Positions 1-8,992 are shown, counted from the stretch's first letter. The stretch is 64,000 bases of DNA from Hyphomicrobiales bacterium (GCA_900465665.1 UBJO01000021.1:1-64000); one strand, 5' to 3'. Notes: generated from the letters alone by a model not told the origin. Translations and numbers: made by a program.

Positions 1-172
1 TGCAGAAATTCGCGCTTACGTCCTAACGAAGAGCGGTTAACTATTTAGAGTGTGGCGATGATGGTCGCAAACACGAAATATAGTATTAACAGCCTTCTTT
101 CCGAAGGATGGGGTTTGTTTTCCTCATTGCTTTCAAGGGGATGTGGCGGGGTTGCCGTTGTTTTGGATTGAT

Positions 173-189
173 TTAACGGCTCGTTAACC
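173..189 (+). promoter_or_regulatory. CtrA-type box, TTAA-N7-TTAACC
   Basis: The sequence shows TTAA at 173-176, seven bases, then TTAACC at 184-189. This is the full consensus for the alphaproteobacterial cell-cycle regulator CtrA. No gene starts shortly to the right (the next rightward start is 1123), so the site may serve a gene to the left of the window or be left over from one that was lost. Binding is inferred from the motif only. Confidence 0.45.
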
Positions 190-221
190 ACCAGATGTAG
201 TCTGGTCCGAAGGTTAACGAG
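180..221. repeat. Nested inverted repeat
   Basis: Outer arms CTCGTTAACC (180-189) and GGTTAACGAG (212-221) pair perfectly. Inside them ACCAGA (190-195) and TCTGGT (201-206) also pair around a 5-base loop. The left arm overlaps the second half of the CtrA-type box. It could be a double operator, a cruciform or an RNA hairpin; there is no T-run. Nothing else was seen in 1-331, which carries no convincing gene. Confidence 0.6.
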
Positions 222-331
222 GTGCGGCCGCGCCTATTGTAAAGGGGCGACTCAACCAGTCTCCTCAGGATTTGGCTCGCTGCCGATCAAATACTCGCGA
301 TCGTTTCGACGAATTTACGTGCGCGTCGCGG

Positions 332-1048
332 TCACGGCTCGACGGCAGGTATAGTCGCCGATGTTTTCCGGGGAAACCGAACGTTGAGAGCTCGCTCGAT
401 TGTCATGCGGTCACGTTCGCTAAACATTCGATTTGCCACCGAGATCAGATTCTTGATCGCGTCGCGATTGGCGTCTCTTGTATTTTCTATCGGTTCGACA
501 GTGTCGGTCTCAAAGCGTGCGTAAGGGTAGAGCACATTGGTAGCGGAATGGAGTCGACCCAGATCAACTAGGACTATCTCTTGTAGGCCGCCCGTTAGGG
601 CACCCGAGCACGACGGATATCGGGATGTGAATACCTGAAAGTCGACGATCAAGCTCTGAATATGCCGAAAGACATTCTCGTCCAAGGTCGGCGCTGATGA
701 CATGAGGACGGCCAGTGAGTGGCTCGGTATTTCCGAAACTGCGTGCGAGCCATCCATGATCGAGGAAATGCACCCTTTGTAATATTGGGTCAAAGATGCC
801 AATACCGGAATGAGCTGGATGCGCGCGGTCATTTCTTCCTTCCGTCGCACTCGATCCAACTCAAGCCGCTGTATCTCGATCTGCCTCCAGAGGAGATACG
901 CGCCAATGATCGCAGGGACTCCAGCCAGAACAGCCGCGACCAGCGTCTGCCAATCGAAAATGAACTTGATCCATTCGCTTTCGAACTTCTCTTGAGGTCT
1001 CGTGATCTCGGAGACAATAGCTTGGATTTTTCTGAGGAATTCGAGCAT
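332..1048 (-). CDS. Membrane-anchored protein of unknown function
   Basis: A 238-residue protein that I do not recognise by family. One clear hydrophobic span lies at about residues 35-54, followed by a charged, probably coiled-coil stretch (about 55-76) and a cytoplasmic-looking C-terminal domain of about 160 residues. The topology suggests a single-pass inner-membrane anchor with a soluble sensor or effector domain. The start is preceded by only a weak ribosome site. It is transcribed away from the gene at 1123, with 74 bases between them, and lies beside the Septu-like pair, so a defence or stress role is possible but unproven. Confidence 0.6.
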   Translation of the reverse strand: MLEFLRKIQAIVSEITRPQEKFESEWIKFIFDWQTLVAAVLAGVPAIIGAYLLWRQIEIQRLELDRVRRKEEMTARIQLIPVLASLTQYYKGCISSIMDGSHAVSEIPSHSLAVLMSSAPTLDENVFRHIQSLIVDFQVFTSRYPSCSGALTGGLQEIVLVDLGRLHSATNVLYPYARFETDTVEPIENTRDANRDAIKNLISVANRMFSERDRMTIERALNVRFPRKTSATIPAVEP

Positions 1049-1122
1049 CCGGACAGCCGTCTTGGTTGAGTTCTATAAGAACGCCTAATAATCTTCTGGT
1101 TGCTGAAGGCAAGAGGATGAGA

Positions 1123-1938
1123 ATGGTCGAAGAAAGTTTTGGGTTGCGGCTGCACTTTAGTGGGGGAGACGCCGACAACCATATGCTTGATGCATATGAT
1201 GGAACCTCGTCACTATACGGTTTTGCGCAGGCGCTTCAAATCGCAACAAACGCCTACATAAATCATGACGTCACAAACTACTCCACTGCGCTTAAAAACG
1301 CGAAAGTGTTCATGCGTCCGGCCCGTCAGGGCAGCTTTATTACAGACTTCACCACCATCATCACTCGCAAGCCGAAGGGCGTAACGGTCAACGGACCAAC
1401 CTTTTACGATTTTATAACGTTCGCCTTCAACCAGGCAGTCGGCCGGACGCCGGCCGCGCCCAGGACCGCATACGTAAATGGTCTAATCGGGCCGGAGAAA
1501 CCCTTTTTTGATGATCTCGCCGAACACATGGAAGGCAGTCTCCAAAGAGCTCACCGTACCATATCGGAGGGCGGAGTTACGACGGTGTCAGTTCAGAGAC
1601 CTCGAGGCGAACAGTTAGTCGAGTTCGACCACGAGACCAGTCTTTGGGTCAATACGAGGTCCATCGACGATTTTCCTCAAACCTTCACCGGGAACATCAC
1701 GCGCTTCAATTCTGTGTCACCGAACGGACGTGCGTTCATTGACGACTACGGCAGGATCATTCCTTTCAAGCGCAGTGCTGATTTTCCGGAGGACAAGCGC
1801 GGTCTGCTGAGTTGGTCGCTTCACGGGAGCAATCTCGACACCAGGAAGAAGCTCGAAATTGAGGCCAAGAAGGTCGAATCGTCGAGCGGCATTGTTAAGC
1901 GCCTTATCGTTTCTGACTGCAATCTTATTGAAGAATGA
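1123..1938 (+). CDS. DUF7946-like protein of unknown function
   Basis: A 271-residue soluble protein. The start at 1123 was chosen because AAGAGG lies seven bases upstream; an in-frame ATG at 1117 sits directly on that site. The N-terminal part, with FSGGDADNHMLDAYDGTSSL and then ARQGSF, resembles the DUF7946 family as I remember it, a family seen in accessory islands; the family name is from memory. No catalytic motif, signal peptide or membrane segment is visible. It is divergent from the membrane protein at 332-1048 and next to the ATPase/HNH pair, which makes this end of the element look like a defence cluster. Confidence 0.55.
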   Translation: MVEESFGLRLHFSGGDADNHMLDAYDGTSSLYGFAQALQIATNAYINHDVTNYSTALKNAKVFMRPARQGSFITDFTTIITRKPKGVTVNGPTFYDFITFAFNQAVGRTPAAPRTAYVNGLIGPEKPFFDDLAEHMEGSLQRAHRTISEGGVTTVSVQRPRGEQLVEFDHETSLWVNTRSIDDFPQTFTGNITRFNSVSPNGRAFIDDYGRIIPFKRSADFPEDKRGLLSWSLHGSNLDTRKKLEIEAKKVESSSGIVKRLIVSDCNLIEE

Positions 1939-2379
1939 GTTGAAGAAGTTGGGTCCGGCGACATTGGCAAGGCGGTTTGGCTTCGGACGCCTAACTGGAG
2001 AGCAGGAGGCTTGGTGCCGAGCATTCCGGACCATCTCCGAAAATTGGTTGAGACTGACGCTTGGGAGACTTCGAGGGTCTGATAGGATTGGCGACGCGAT
2101 CAACGGCTGGTTGCATTTGGCAACAAAAACTCGAGGTTATCTACCCCAGATGAATGAGCACACCTCTCGGTCGAGCAGCCAATGTTCGACCATAAATCAT
2201 TGTTGCCTCGCTTAGCTCGGCGTAGGTCTATGGATATCTTCGAGCTGCTGTTTCAATGCGTCCTGACCGATGCGGGACATCGCTTTGGGGACGCTACTGA
2301 TCACGGTCAGTGGCGCTCCCTTTCGGTTTGCAGTTGGCAGGCTCAATCTGGCTCGTGACCGGGAGTAATCTTTGATTGC
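1939..2379. other. Gap without recognised gene
   Basis: About 440 bases between two converging genes (ends at 1938 and 2380). Open frames here are short and have no recognisable protein similarity. No clear terminator hairpin with a T-run was seen. Confidence 0.5.
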
Positions 2380-3219
2380 TCAAAGCCATGATACCCACTG
2401 GTCGAGATGAGGGTGGGTGCTCATCTCTCCCAACAAAACCGCCCGCCATCCATATTCCCCATAGAGCTCGGCGGCCTCGAGCGCTTCTCCTGCTAGGAAG
2501 CCGGCGGCGTCTGCTCCGCCAGCATTCAGGTGTGAGCGAACGCTACGGAGTGCCAGATTGATAAGGTCATTGGAATATGAGTCGTATAACTCGATTAGGT
2601 GAAGCTTCCGGAAATGGGACTCGATCAATGCCCAAGACGAGGCGGGCATTCCCGCCCGCTGGATCGAGAATGTTGCTCCCACAGCCTGCGCGGCCGTATT
2701 CGAGCTTACGTTGACTGTCAGGAAAGGTGCTACAGGTATCGCGTCCCTGTAAAAGTGGAGATACTGTCGAGCTCCTGCGGCATCTAGCCAATCATCGTCT
2801 TTAATCGAGTTACAACGAGTGCAGGACGGAACGAGATTCAAAGCATGCGTTGAAAACTCGGGAAATTTCTCAGCCGGAAGATAGTGGTCGTGGCTACCCG
2901 GCGTCGTTGCCCCACAGTATGGGCACCATACCAGCCGTCCCTTGGGCTGCGCTTCTTTGATGGCCGTTTGCAGCGCCACCATGCCAACGTTCCTTCCATA
3001 ACAGGAACGCAATTCGTCTTTGATATAGGCAAAAGGGGATGAAGGAAGACCGTGTAAGGTGTTCGCTGCAAAGCAGACCTCATAATGGATAAATCTCAAG
3101 CGTAGCGAAGCCTGAGCGGCAACAAGCTTTGCCCTGGTCTTTTTCTTCTTCTTGTCCCTGATGTCTTCAAAAATGTCGATGTAGTCGGGCGGCGTCACAA
3201 TCGCGTTGAGGCTTTTCAC
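2380..3219 (-). CDS. HNH nuclease, Septu PtuB-like
   Basis: A 279-residue protein with an HNH core: Cys99 and Cys102 (WCPYCG), Asp111-His112 (DHYLP), PEF, Asn128, and Cys133 and Cys136 (CTRCN). This DHxLPxxxxPEF-N-CxxCN form is typical of PtuB-type nucleases that work with an AAA ATPase in Septu and in PtuAB-bearing retrons. Translation begins at a GTG at 3219 that overlaps the ATPase stop (GTGA), so the two proteins are translationally coupled. The expected role is cleavage of nucleic acid when the ATPase partner is triggered by phage. No reverse transcriptase is nearby, so it is not a retron. Assignment to Septu is by architecture. Confidence 0.72.
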   Translation of the reverse strand: MKSLNAIVTPPDYIDIFEDIRDKKKKKTRAKLVAAQASLRLRFIHYEVCFAANTLHGLPSSPFAYIKDELRSCYGRNVGMVALQTAIKEAQPKGRLVWCPYCGATTPGSHDHYLPAEKFPEFSTHALNLVPSCTRCNSIKDDDWLDAAGARQYLHFYRDAIPVAPFLTVNVSSNTAAQAVGATFSIQRAGMPASSWALIESHFRKLHLIELYDSYSNDLINLALRSVRSHLNAGGADAAGFLAGEALEAAELYGEYGWRAVLLGEMSTHPHLDQWVSWL

Positions 3220-4721
3220 GTCTTCGCATTCCTTGCATATCGCGCCATCAGATACGATTTAGCGTTCATGCTTAGGCGGTTAGCGAATAGGTCGAGAGCC
3301 TCCTCTAAACTCATTGAGCCTGCGATCCGATCGAGCACGCTCCGATAAAGACTTTGGGCTTCTTGAGTTTTGAAAACGTGTTCGGTCAGCTCCGCGATGC
3401 TTTCGCCGAAGCTCTCCATCTGAAGTTGTTCGACCTGAGTCACTCCGTCGGACCGCGTGAAAACAACAACCCTGTGGGAAGGGATTTCCTGGATTACCAC
3501 TGGAGAATGGGTGGCAATCACCGCGTATGACTGGTGGTGTTTTAGGATTTCCGTGAGCACGACAAAAAGGTTGGCCACTGCGTTGGGGTGTAGATGCGTT
3601 TCGGGCTCATCAAATAACACAAGACTTTCGGGCTGGAGCCAGGCCAGCAACCCAGTGACGAAGTGGCAAAGGATTGCCTGCCCCGAACTCAAGTGGGACA
3701 GAAGTTCGCTTTCGTCGAGGTCCCCCTCGATTTCGCGTCGCAAATCGCCCTCGAAGTGCTCGCTGTCGTCACCAAGAATCTGAGCGATGTAGACGATCCA
3801 ATCGCTATCTCGGTTCAAGTCCCTGACGCGTGCCTTGTTCGCACGGAAGCTGCGCTGGAGGCCAGTTTGAGATAGATTTCCTCGGTCGTCTCGGATTCCG
3901 CAGTAAACGTAGCTACTTTCGGCATGAGCTGCCGGACGACGGAATCTGTCAAACGCGCTGTATGAGACAGCCAGGATGCGCGTGAAGAGCGGCTGGTCGC
4001 CCAGGAAGCGCCGCGACCTTTCTTCAACTGTTGCCGCCGATACCTGTCTTGCTTGCGCAAGGTCGGCACTCAATTGGGCTAGGAACCTTGTCTTACCTAC
4101 GGCATTGCGTCCAATGACGCCGACAACTCTGCCCGGCAAAAAATCTCCCGGGCGGAAGTCGAAATCGATCTTGAACGGCTCTTCCGTATCCGACAGCTGA
4201 CAAGCGTATTGAAAATATGGTTTTTCGATTGGGTCGGTCCCCAGCGACCATGCACTCCCGAACCTGCGTGACCGCCACGCGGAGTTTTCTCTCATCATTC
4301 CGTTTCGGAACACCGAGGACGTTTCGAAACGTGCCGCAACACCTGGCATTACAGCAATATCGCGAAGGGCGACAAGGACTCGAACAGCATCCTCTCCAAA
4401 ATTATCATGAATCCAAGAGTAGTATGTTTTGGACTGGCCCAGAGAGATGTATTCCTCCCCGATGTCGCCGCTGAATTTGGAAGGCGGGATCGTTCGACTG
4501 TCGATGGTCCAGTCGGATTTACCTTCACTACCGTGAAGGATTTTTGTTTTGCCAATTCGTTTTCGATTTCCCTCTTCATCGAACCAGAAGACGTCAAACC
4601 GAACATTGCTCCCGTAGTCGTTCCAGTTGTCGCTTCGGATAACAAATGTGTTTTTTAGAGGTCGCGGAATTGTCTCGTCGTAGGCGACGGTAATGAAATT
4701 CAGATCGTGAGGATCAGCCAT
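3216..4721 (-). CDS. AAA/ABC-type ATPase, Septu PtuA-like
   Basis: About 501 residues from the start at 4721 (an in-frame start at 4784 is possible). Walker A GRNAVGKT is near residue 204, an ABC-like signature LSSGQ near 344, Walker B LVLFDEPETHLHP near 367 and the switch histidine ATHSP near 403. This is the SMC/OLD-like ATPase class used by PtuA. It is oddly built: about 200 residues come before Walker A and start with what looks like a beta-rich domain, whereas in most PtuA-like ATPases Walker A is close to the N-terminus. The gene is the first of a two-gene operon with the HNH nuclease. It could therefore be a Septu variant or a separate ATPase-HNH defence family. Confidence 0.7.
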   Translation of the reverse strand: MADPHDLNFITVAYDETIPRPLKNTFVIRSDNWNDYGSNVRFDVFWFDEEGNRKRIGKTKILHGSEGKSDWTIDSRTIPPSKFSGDIGEEYISLGQSKTYYSWIHDNFGEDAVRVLVALRDIAVMPGVAARFETSSVFRNGMMRENSAWRSRRFGSAWSLGTDPIEKPYFQYACQLSDTEEPFKIDFDFRPGDFLPGRVVGVIGRNAVGKTRFLAQLSADLAQARQVSAATVEERSRRFLGDQPLFTRILAVSYSAFDRFRRPAAHAESSYVYCGIRDDRGNLSQTGLQRSFRANKARVRDLNRDSDWIVYIAQILGDDSEHFEGDLRREIEGDLDESELLSHLSSGQAILCHFVTGLLAWLQPESLVLFDEPETHLHPNAVANLFVVLTEILKHHQSYAVIATHSPVVIQEIPSHRVVVFTRSDGVTQVEQLQMESFGESIAELTEHVFKTQEAQSLYRSVLDRIAGSMSLEEALDLFANRLSMNAKSYLMARYARNAKT

Positions 4722-4923
4722 ATACGTCCTGTCACCATGTCTAAAAGCGTCGCCGCGGCCATGACGAATATGGACTGCGGACAACGCCTATCAAATTCGC
4801 TCTCCTATGTGGGAATCGTTTAATGAAGGAAGAGCGCTTTCAATTTTAGATGGTGGTCGACAGGTGTAAAGCACGGAGTTGCGGGACGATCCCATCGGTC
4901 GTAGCGCTATGGCGGAGCCGACC

Positions 4924-5517
4924 TCAACCGATATTGACGCCGCTCCACGGGTTGGGAAGCGTCGAATTCGAGTATCCCGAGACGAACGACTTTTGCTCAC
5001 CGCTCGCCTTGTCGAAAACGTGGCGTTCGACCGTGCCGATATTTGATCCATAGACGTGGATGCTGATCGATGCTTTGTCTTCGAACGCGTTGGCAACCTG
5101 GTGAATATCGCCAACTGATGGCGAAACCATATCAACCGCACCAGGCTCCAGTCGATCAACGCCAACCGATTTCATGGGAGCACCTAGCTCAAAACGCGTG
5201 GAGACTTCCGCTCCCCGGAGCATTCCGATGAGGCCCCATACTGTGTGGTCGTGTATTGGGGTCAGTTGTCCAGGGCCCCAGACGAAGCTCACGATCGAGA
5301 ACCGGTCGGCCGGGTCACAATAGAGAAGGTACTGGGAGTAGAATTTAGGATGCGGTTTGGCGAATTCGTCCGGCAACCAGTCGTCGTTCATGATCAAGTC
5401 TTCGAGGAGACCTTTGCCTTCGGAGAGAATGACCCTTTCGTCGGCCGTGCGATCAAGCAAGTTTGACAGGTCTCGGATGAAGTGACCCAGACGGGTTGTT
5501 TTTGAACGTTCGGACAT
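4924..5517 (-). CDS. Cysteine dioxygenase-like cupin
   Basis: A 197-residue cupin with the metal-ligand pattern of thiol dioxygenases: PIHDHTVWG (two His) and DIHQVAN (third His). Family members oxidise cysteine or 3-mercaptopropionate to the sulfinic acid with Fe(II) and O2. The start at 5517 follows GGAGG at five bases. It is the last gene of a leftward unit with the AhpD-like protein (5581-5919) and the 2-hydroxyacid dehydrogenase (6081-7085). The substrate cannot be read from sequence, but sulfur genes elsewhere in the block (sulfurtransferase, persulfide dioxygenase-like, sulfite exporters) support an organosulfur substrate. Confidence 0.75.
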   Translation of the reverse strand: MSERSKTTRLGHFIRDLSNLLDRTADERVILSEGKGLLEDLIMNDDWLPDEFAKPHPKFYSQYLLYCDPADRFSIVSFVWGPGQLTPIHDHTVWGLIGMLRGAEVSTRFELGAPMKSVGVDRLEPGAVDMVSPSVGDIHQVANAFEDKASISIHVYGSNIGTVERHVFDKASGEQKSFVSGYSNSTLPNPWSGVNIG

Positions 5518-5580
5518 TGTCACCTCCCGATGATATGGTCTCCAGCGCTGGAGTAGGCCGCCGAAGACCATGGGTGATGG

Positions 5581-5919
5581 TTAGGCGTTCATCTCTTCGT
5601 AGCAATCGATGACGCGTGCGGAATACACGAGGGCAGCGCCTGCGTTCAGCGCCATCGCAACACCAAGAGCCTCGGTGAGCTCTTCCTTCTTCACTCCGGC
5701 TGCCAGGGCTGCCTCGACATGGCTTGCGATGCAGCCGTCGCATCGTGTCGTTACCGCCACCGCCAAGGCGATCATCTCGCGGGTTTTCGCATCGAGGTGA
5801 ACGGCCTTTTCGCCAGACATGGCGAGAGCTCCGTAGCCTTTCATCACTTCAGGCGCGAGCTTGCGCAGATCGCCAACGCGATTTTTGACGTTCGCGCGGT
5901 ATTCCTTCCAATTCATCAT
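5581..5919 (-). CDS. Carboxymuconolactone decarboxylase/AhpD-family protein
   Basis: A 112-residue all-alpha protein with the AhpD redox motif TTRCDGCIASH (Cys-x2-Cys plus downstream His). Such proteins act as small peroxidase or disulfide-reductase modules; those with intact CxxC, as here, are usually redox active rather than true decarboxylases. Two adjacent ATGs follow GAGGAAG; the first is at 5919. It lies between the cupin and the 2-hydroxyacid dehydrogenase in the same direction, with 63 bases to the cupin start. A role in handling peroxide or thiol by-products of the neighbouring oxidation steps is inferred. Confidence 0.8.
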   Translation of the reverse strand: MMNWKEYRANVKNRVGDLRKLAPEVMKGYGALAMSGEKAVHLDAKTREMIALAVAVTTRCDGCIASHVEAALAAGVKKEELTEALGVAMALNAGAALVYSARVIDCYEEMNA

Positions 5920-6080
5920 AGTTGCTTCCTCTCGACCGAATCCTATGCGACGCGGACCTATGTCCATCGATCGCTCCGCCACAGAGCGGATAACGGATAC
6001 TTTGCCGAAGGAGGCTGGCGGCGGAAACGACGCAAATGTTCAATCCGGCCAATTGGATGTTTCACGCCGCCGACCGGGTC

Positions 6081-7085
6081 TCAGTAGCCTTGGACGACGT
6101 CAACGAGGTTCTGAAGGGGCTGATTCCGCGCGAACGCGTCGAAGTTTTCCGCGATGATCCTTCGCAGGCGGCGCGCATTCCCTGGGCCATCCCAGGATAT
6201 GTGCGGCGTGAGACGAACGCGCGGATGAGAGTAGAAGGCGTGGCCGTCGGGGAGGGGTTCTGGATCGGTGACATCCAGCGTTGCCCATCCCAGTTTCCCG
6301 GCGTCGATCGCCTCGAGGAGCGCATCTTGGTCCACTACGCTCCCTCTGGAAATGTTTATGAAATGCATCCCGTCCTTGGCGTTGGCGAATACGTTAGCAT
6401 CAATCATTTTCCGGGTGGCCGGAGTTGCCGGGAGGGCCATGACCAAATGGTCGGCGGACGAGAAAATCTCGTCTAGTGAGCCGGCGATTTCTACGCCTTC
6501 AGGTTTTCTCTCCCACGCGGACCTTTTGAACGCCAGCACCCTCATGTCGAAGGCTCCCGCAAGCGCGGCCAAGGTACTGCCGATAGAGCCAAATCCAACT
6601 ATTCCTAGCGTCCTTCCGGCAAGTCCGCCCATGTCGATGTGTTTCCAATCCGAAGGGGAGCGAGCGACGCAATCATCGATGCGCTTCTCCACCCGCATCA
6701 TATGCGCGACAACGTATTCGGCAATCGACGGCGCGTTGAACCCCCGGGCACACGTGAAGGTGACCCCGTCAAACATCCAGCGCGGATAGGCGTCGATACC
6801 GACCGATTCGACCTGAATCCATTTGAGCGTTGCCGGCCAGCTTGCCGGCTTCTCCATGGGCGCGGCCTTCCAGCCGCCCGGTGATGTTAGGAGAACGTCG
6901 ATATCGCCGGGCAACTCCCAGAACGGCCGATCTGTGGGCAACTGCATAACGGTCGGCTTCGACGGGTGGTTTGCCACCAGCTCGTTGACCGCTGGTCCGA
7001 GGTGGCTTCCAACGACGATCGACTTGCGCCCGGCGGTGGCGGAGTAGACCTCGTCGGAGATGGGCCCAGAATTCAGGTTTATCAT
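6081..7085 (-). CDS. D-isomer-specific 2-hydroxyacid dehydrogenase
   Basis: 334 residues with the family layout: a split substrate domain around an NAD(P)-binding Rossmann fold (GFGSIGSTLA), the catalytic Arg in NISRGSVVD, the Glu in DVTDPEPLP and the His in TPHISWDG. It interconverts a 2-hydroxy acid and a 2-oxo acid with NAD(P)H in the cytoplasm. The start at 7085 is preceded by GGAG. It heads a leftward unit with the AhpD-like and cupin genes and is divergent from the regulator at 7298, with a 15-bp inverted repeat in between. A substrate such as mercaptolactate/mercaptopyruvate is possible but not shown. Confidence 0.85.
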   Translation of the reverse strand: MINLNSGPISDEVYSATAGRKSIVVGSHLGPAVNELVANHPSKPTVMQLPTDRPFWELPGDIDVLLTSPGGWKAAPMEKPASWPATLKWIQVESVGIDAYPRWMFDGVTFTCARGFNAPSIAEYVVAHMMRVEKRIDDCVARSPSDWKHIDMGGLAGRTLGIVGFGSIGSTLAALAGAFDMRVLAFKRSAWERKPEGVEIAGSLDEIFSSADHLVMALPATPATRKMIDANVFANAKDGMHFINISRGSVVDQDALLEAIDAGKLGWATLDVTDPEPLPDGHAFYSHPRVRLTPHISWDGPGNARRLRRIIAENFDAFARNQPLQNLVDVVQGY

Positions 7086-7179
7086 GTCGGCTCCAAGTGA
7101 TGAATGCACAAGGCGGTTCAGATCAATCCCGCTTTGTTTCGGAGCCTAATAGGCGCGCGCGCGCAGAGAAATATGAAGA

Positions 7180-7194
7180 TGTCCAATTTGGACA
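7180..7194. promoter_or_regulatory. Operator-like inverted repeat TGTCCAA-T-TTGGACA
   Basis: Perfect 7-base arms around a central T, in the 212-base gap between the divergent dehydrogenase (7085) and regulator (7298) genes. A version with two differences, TGTTCAGTTTGGACA, is at 29644-29658 before the sugar ABC operon. The regulator at 7298 is the obvious candidate to bind both. Confidence 0.6.
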
Positions 7195-7297
7195 AAACTT
7201 ATCACTATTTGGAACGCCATATCATATCTTGAAACCGTGGCGGTTTGCGTTTAGCTTTCTTGCCTGCAGAAACGTTCACACGGCGAGGGAGGAAGCC

Positions 7298-8992
7298 ATG
7301 AACGAATTTGAGATGCTGCGCCTGATCGACATCGTCGACAAAGTCAGGCGCGGGTTCAGCGAAGTCATGCCGGCCGCCGATAGCGAGCCATTCTGGAGGA
7401 TCGCAGCGTTTCTTGTAAAGGGCGAGATCACCGGGAAACCGATCACCATTTCAACACTGTGTGACGTCACCGACGTACCCTACGCGACGTCTCGCCGGAT
7501 GATTAATCGGCTCATTGACGAAGGCCTGATCCGACGCGAGGTGAGAAGCAAAACAGGCAAGTCCTACACGCTTCATCCCAGCGATCAGATGATCGAATGC
7601 CTCGAAGCTTACGCTCGCAAGATGAAGTCGTTGTTCGCACAGACCGTCGGAGTGCGCTCCAGCGATGAAGGCGAAGAAGACTACTATTTCGGGGGTGGAC
7701 AAGTTCGCCAGCCTGCACAGAGTGCAGTCCCGCGGAACCGCGATCATGAAGACCTGCAGTTTCTCATGAACGACGACAATTACGCTTTGGCCGTCAGAAA
7801 CATGTGGTCGGACTATCGAACCAATCTTGGCTCGACGAAGGACTTCAAGCTCATGACCTGCTCGCAGGTACATCGCGAGCTTGTAGACAACAGCTCGCTC
7901 GAGACCTCTCGGTATGACGTCGTGGGTGTCAACCTTCCATGGTTGGCGGAATTTGTGGAAAGCGGCAGTATCCTTCCGATCGATGGCCTTCTCCAAGATT
8001 TCGACATTTCGAAGCTCCATCCCGCCGTTAGGGAGTTCGGTCAACTGAACGGAAGGACCTACGGGGTTCCGATCTATGCCACGGCAAACCATCTGGCCGT
8101 TCGAAAGGACCTCTTTGACGACGCCGAGATCGCGCACCCGCGTACTTTTGACCAACTGATTTCCGCTGGGCGTCAGCTCTCCGATCCTTCGCTTGGGCGT
8201 TACGGTATTGTTTGGGATGCCGCCCGTGGTCTGCCAATAGCTCACAGCTTCATGTTCTTCATGGGAGATTGCGGGAGCCCGATCCTTTCTATGCGGCGAA
8301 CCAACCGTGGATATCAGCTTGATCCCGGCAGATTGGATAACCTCATTCCTTTGGTCGATTCCGACGCGGGGAGGGCGACCCTCGAGTTCATGCATTCGTT
8401 GCTCGAGTTTTCGCCGCCGAACATGCTTGACCTCGCTTGGGACGACGCTTTGTCGATATTCCTCAACGGCAAGGCGGCGATGACCTATTGCTGGTCGATG
8501 CGAGCTGCCAGGTTCGAATACGACATCAAATCTGTCGTCAAGCAGCGGGTGGCATATCTTCCGCATCCCACGCTCTCAGGGATGCCTGGAGCTGTCCCGC
8601 TCGGCGGCTTCCTGCTCTGCGTGCCGTCCAACCTTCCGCCCGAACGACGAGAGGCCGCAATCAAGGCAATCAACATGGTGGTTGCGAGAGAGCAGAATAA
8701 GGTCGTCGCATGCGGTGGTCTGCCGGTGGCTCCCAACTTCAGCTTCAGTGCGGACCCGGAAATGCGTGCTGGAGGCAAGGTTTCGACGTTCATCGACAAA
8801 TGGGCACAGAAAGGGCAGCTTCAGACCTGGCAACGCCCGAACATTCCGGAATTTCATCTGATCGAAGCCATTCTCGGCGAAGAGGTTCACAATGCGCTGT
8901 CGGGAGTGAAATCTGATGCCGATGCGCTGCGGGATGCATCGCTACGCATGGAGACGGTGCTCTCGAAGATCGGCTGCATGGCTGCGGCCTAA
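7298..8992 (+). CDS. Winged-helix regulator fused to a type 1 solute-binding domain
   Basis: 564 residues. The start at 7298 follows GAGGGAGGA; in-frame codons upstream lack a ribosome site. Residues about 20-90 form a MarR/IclR-like winged helix (CDVTDVPYATSRRMINRLID, then LIRREV). After an acidic linker, residues about 135-560 match a family 1 extracellular solute-binding protein (RTYGVPIYATANHLAVRKDL; a MTYCWSMRA region; C-terminal PNIPEFH). There is no signal peptide, so the binding domain must sense its ligand in the cytoplasm. This is an uncommon one-component design, unlike LacI types, whose sensor is a different periplasmic-binding fold. It probably controls the nearby transport and catabolic genes. 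Confidence 0.72.
   Translation: MNEFEMLRLIDIVDKVRRGFSEVMPAADSEPFWRIAAFLVKGEITGKPITISTLCDVTDVPYATSRRMINRLIDEGLIRREVRSKTGKSYTLHPSDQMIECLEAYARKMKSLFAQTVGVRSSDEGEEDYYFGGGQVRQPAQSAVPRNRDHEDLQFLMNDDNYALAVRNMWSDYRTNLGSTKDFKLMTCSQVHRELVDNSSLETSRYDVVGVNLPWLAEFVESGSILPIDGLLQDFDISKLHPAVREFGQLNGRTYGVPIYATANHLAVRKDLFDDAEIAHPRTFDQLISAGRQLSDPSLGRYGIVWDAARGLPIAHSFMFFMGDCGSPILSMRRTNRGYQLDPGRLDNLIPLVDSDAGRATLEFMHSLLEFSPPNMLDLAWDDALSIFLNGKAAMTYCWSMRAARFEYDIKSVVKQRVAYLPHPTLSGMPGAVPLGGFLLCVPSNLPPERREAAIKAINMVVAREQNKVVACGGLPVAPNFSFSADPEMRAGGKVSTFIDKWAQKGQLQTWQRPNIPEFHLIEAILGEEVHNALSGVKSDADALRDASLRMETVLSKIGCMAAA

Noticed and set aside
2380..4721. Retron containing PtuAB
   Set aside because: No reverse transcriptase gene or msr-msd-like RNA was seen near the pair.
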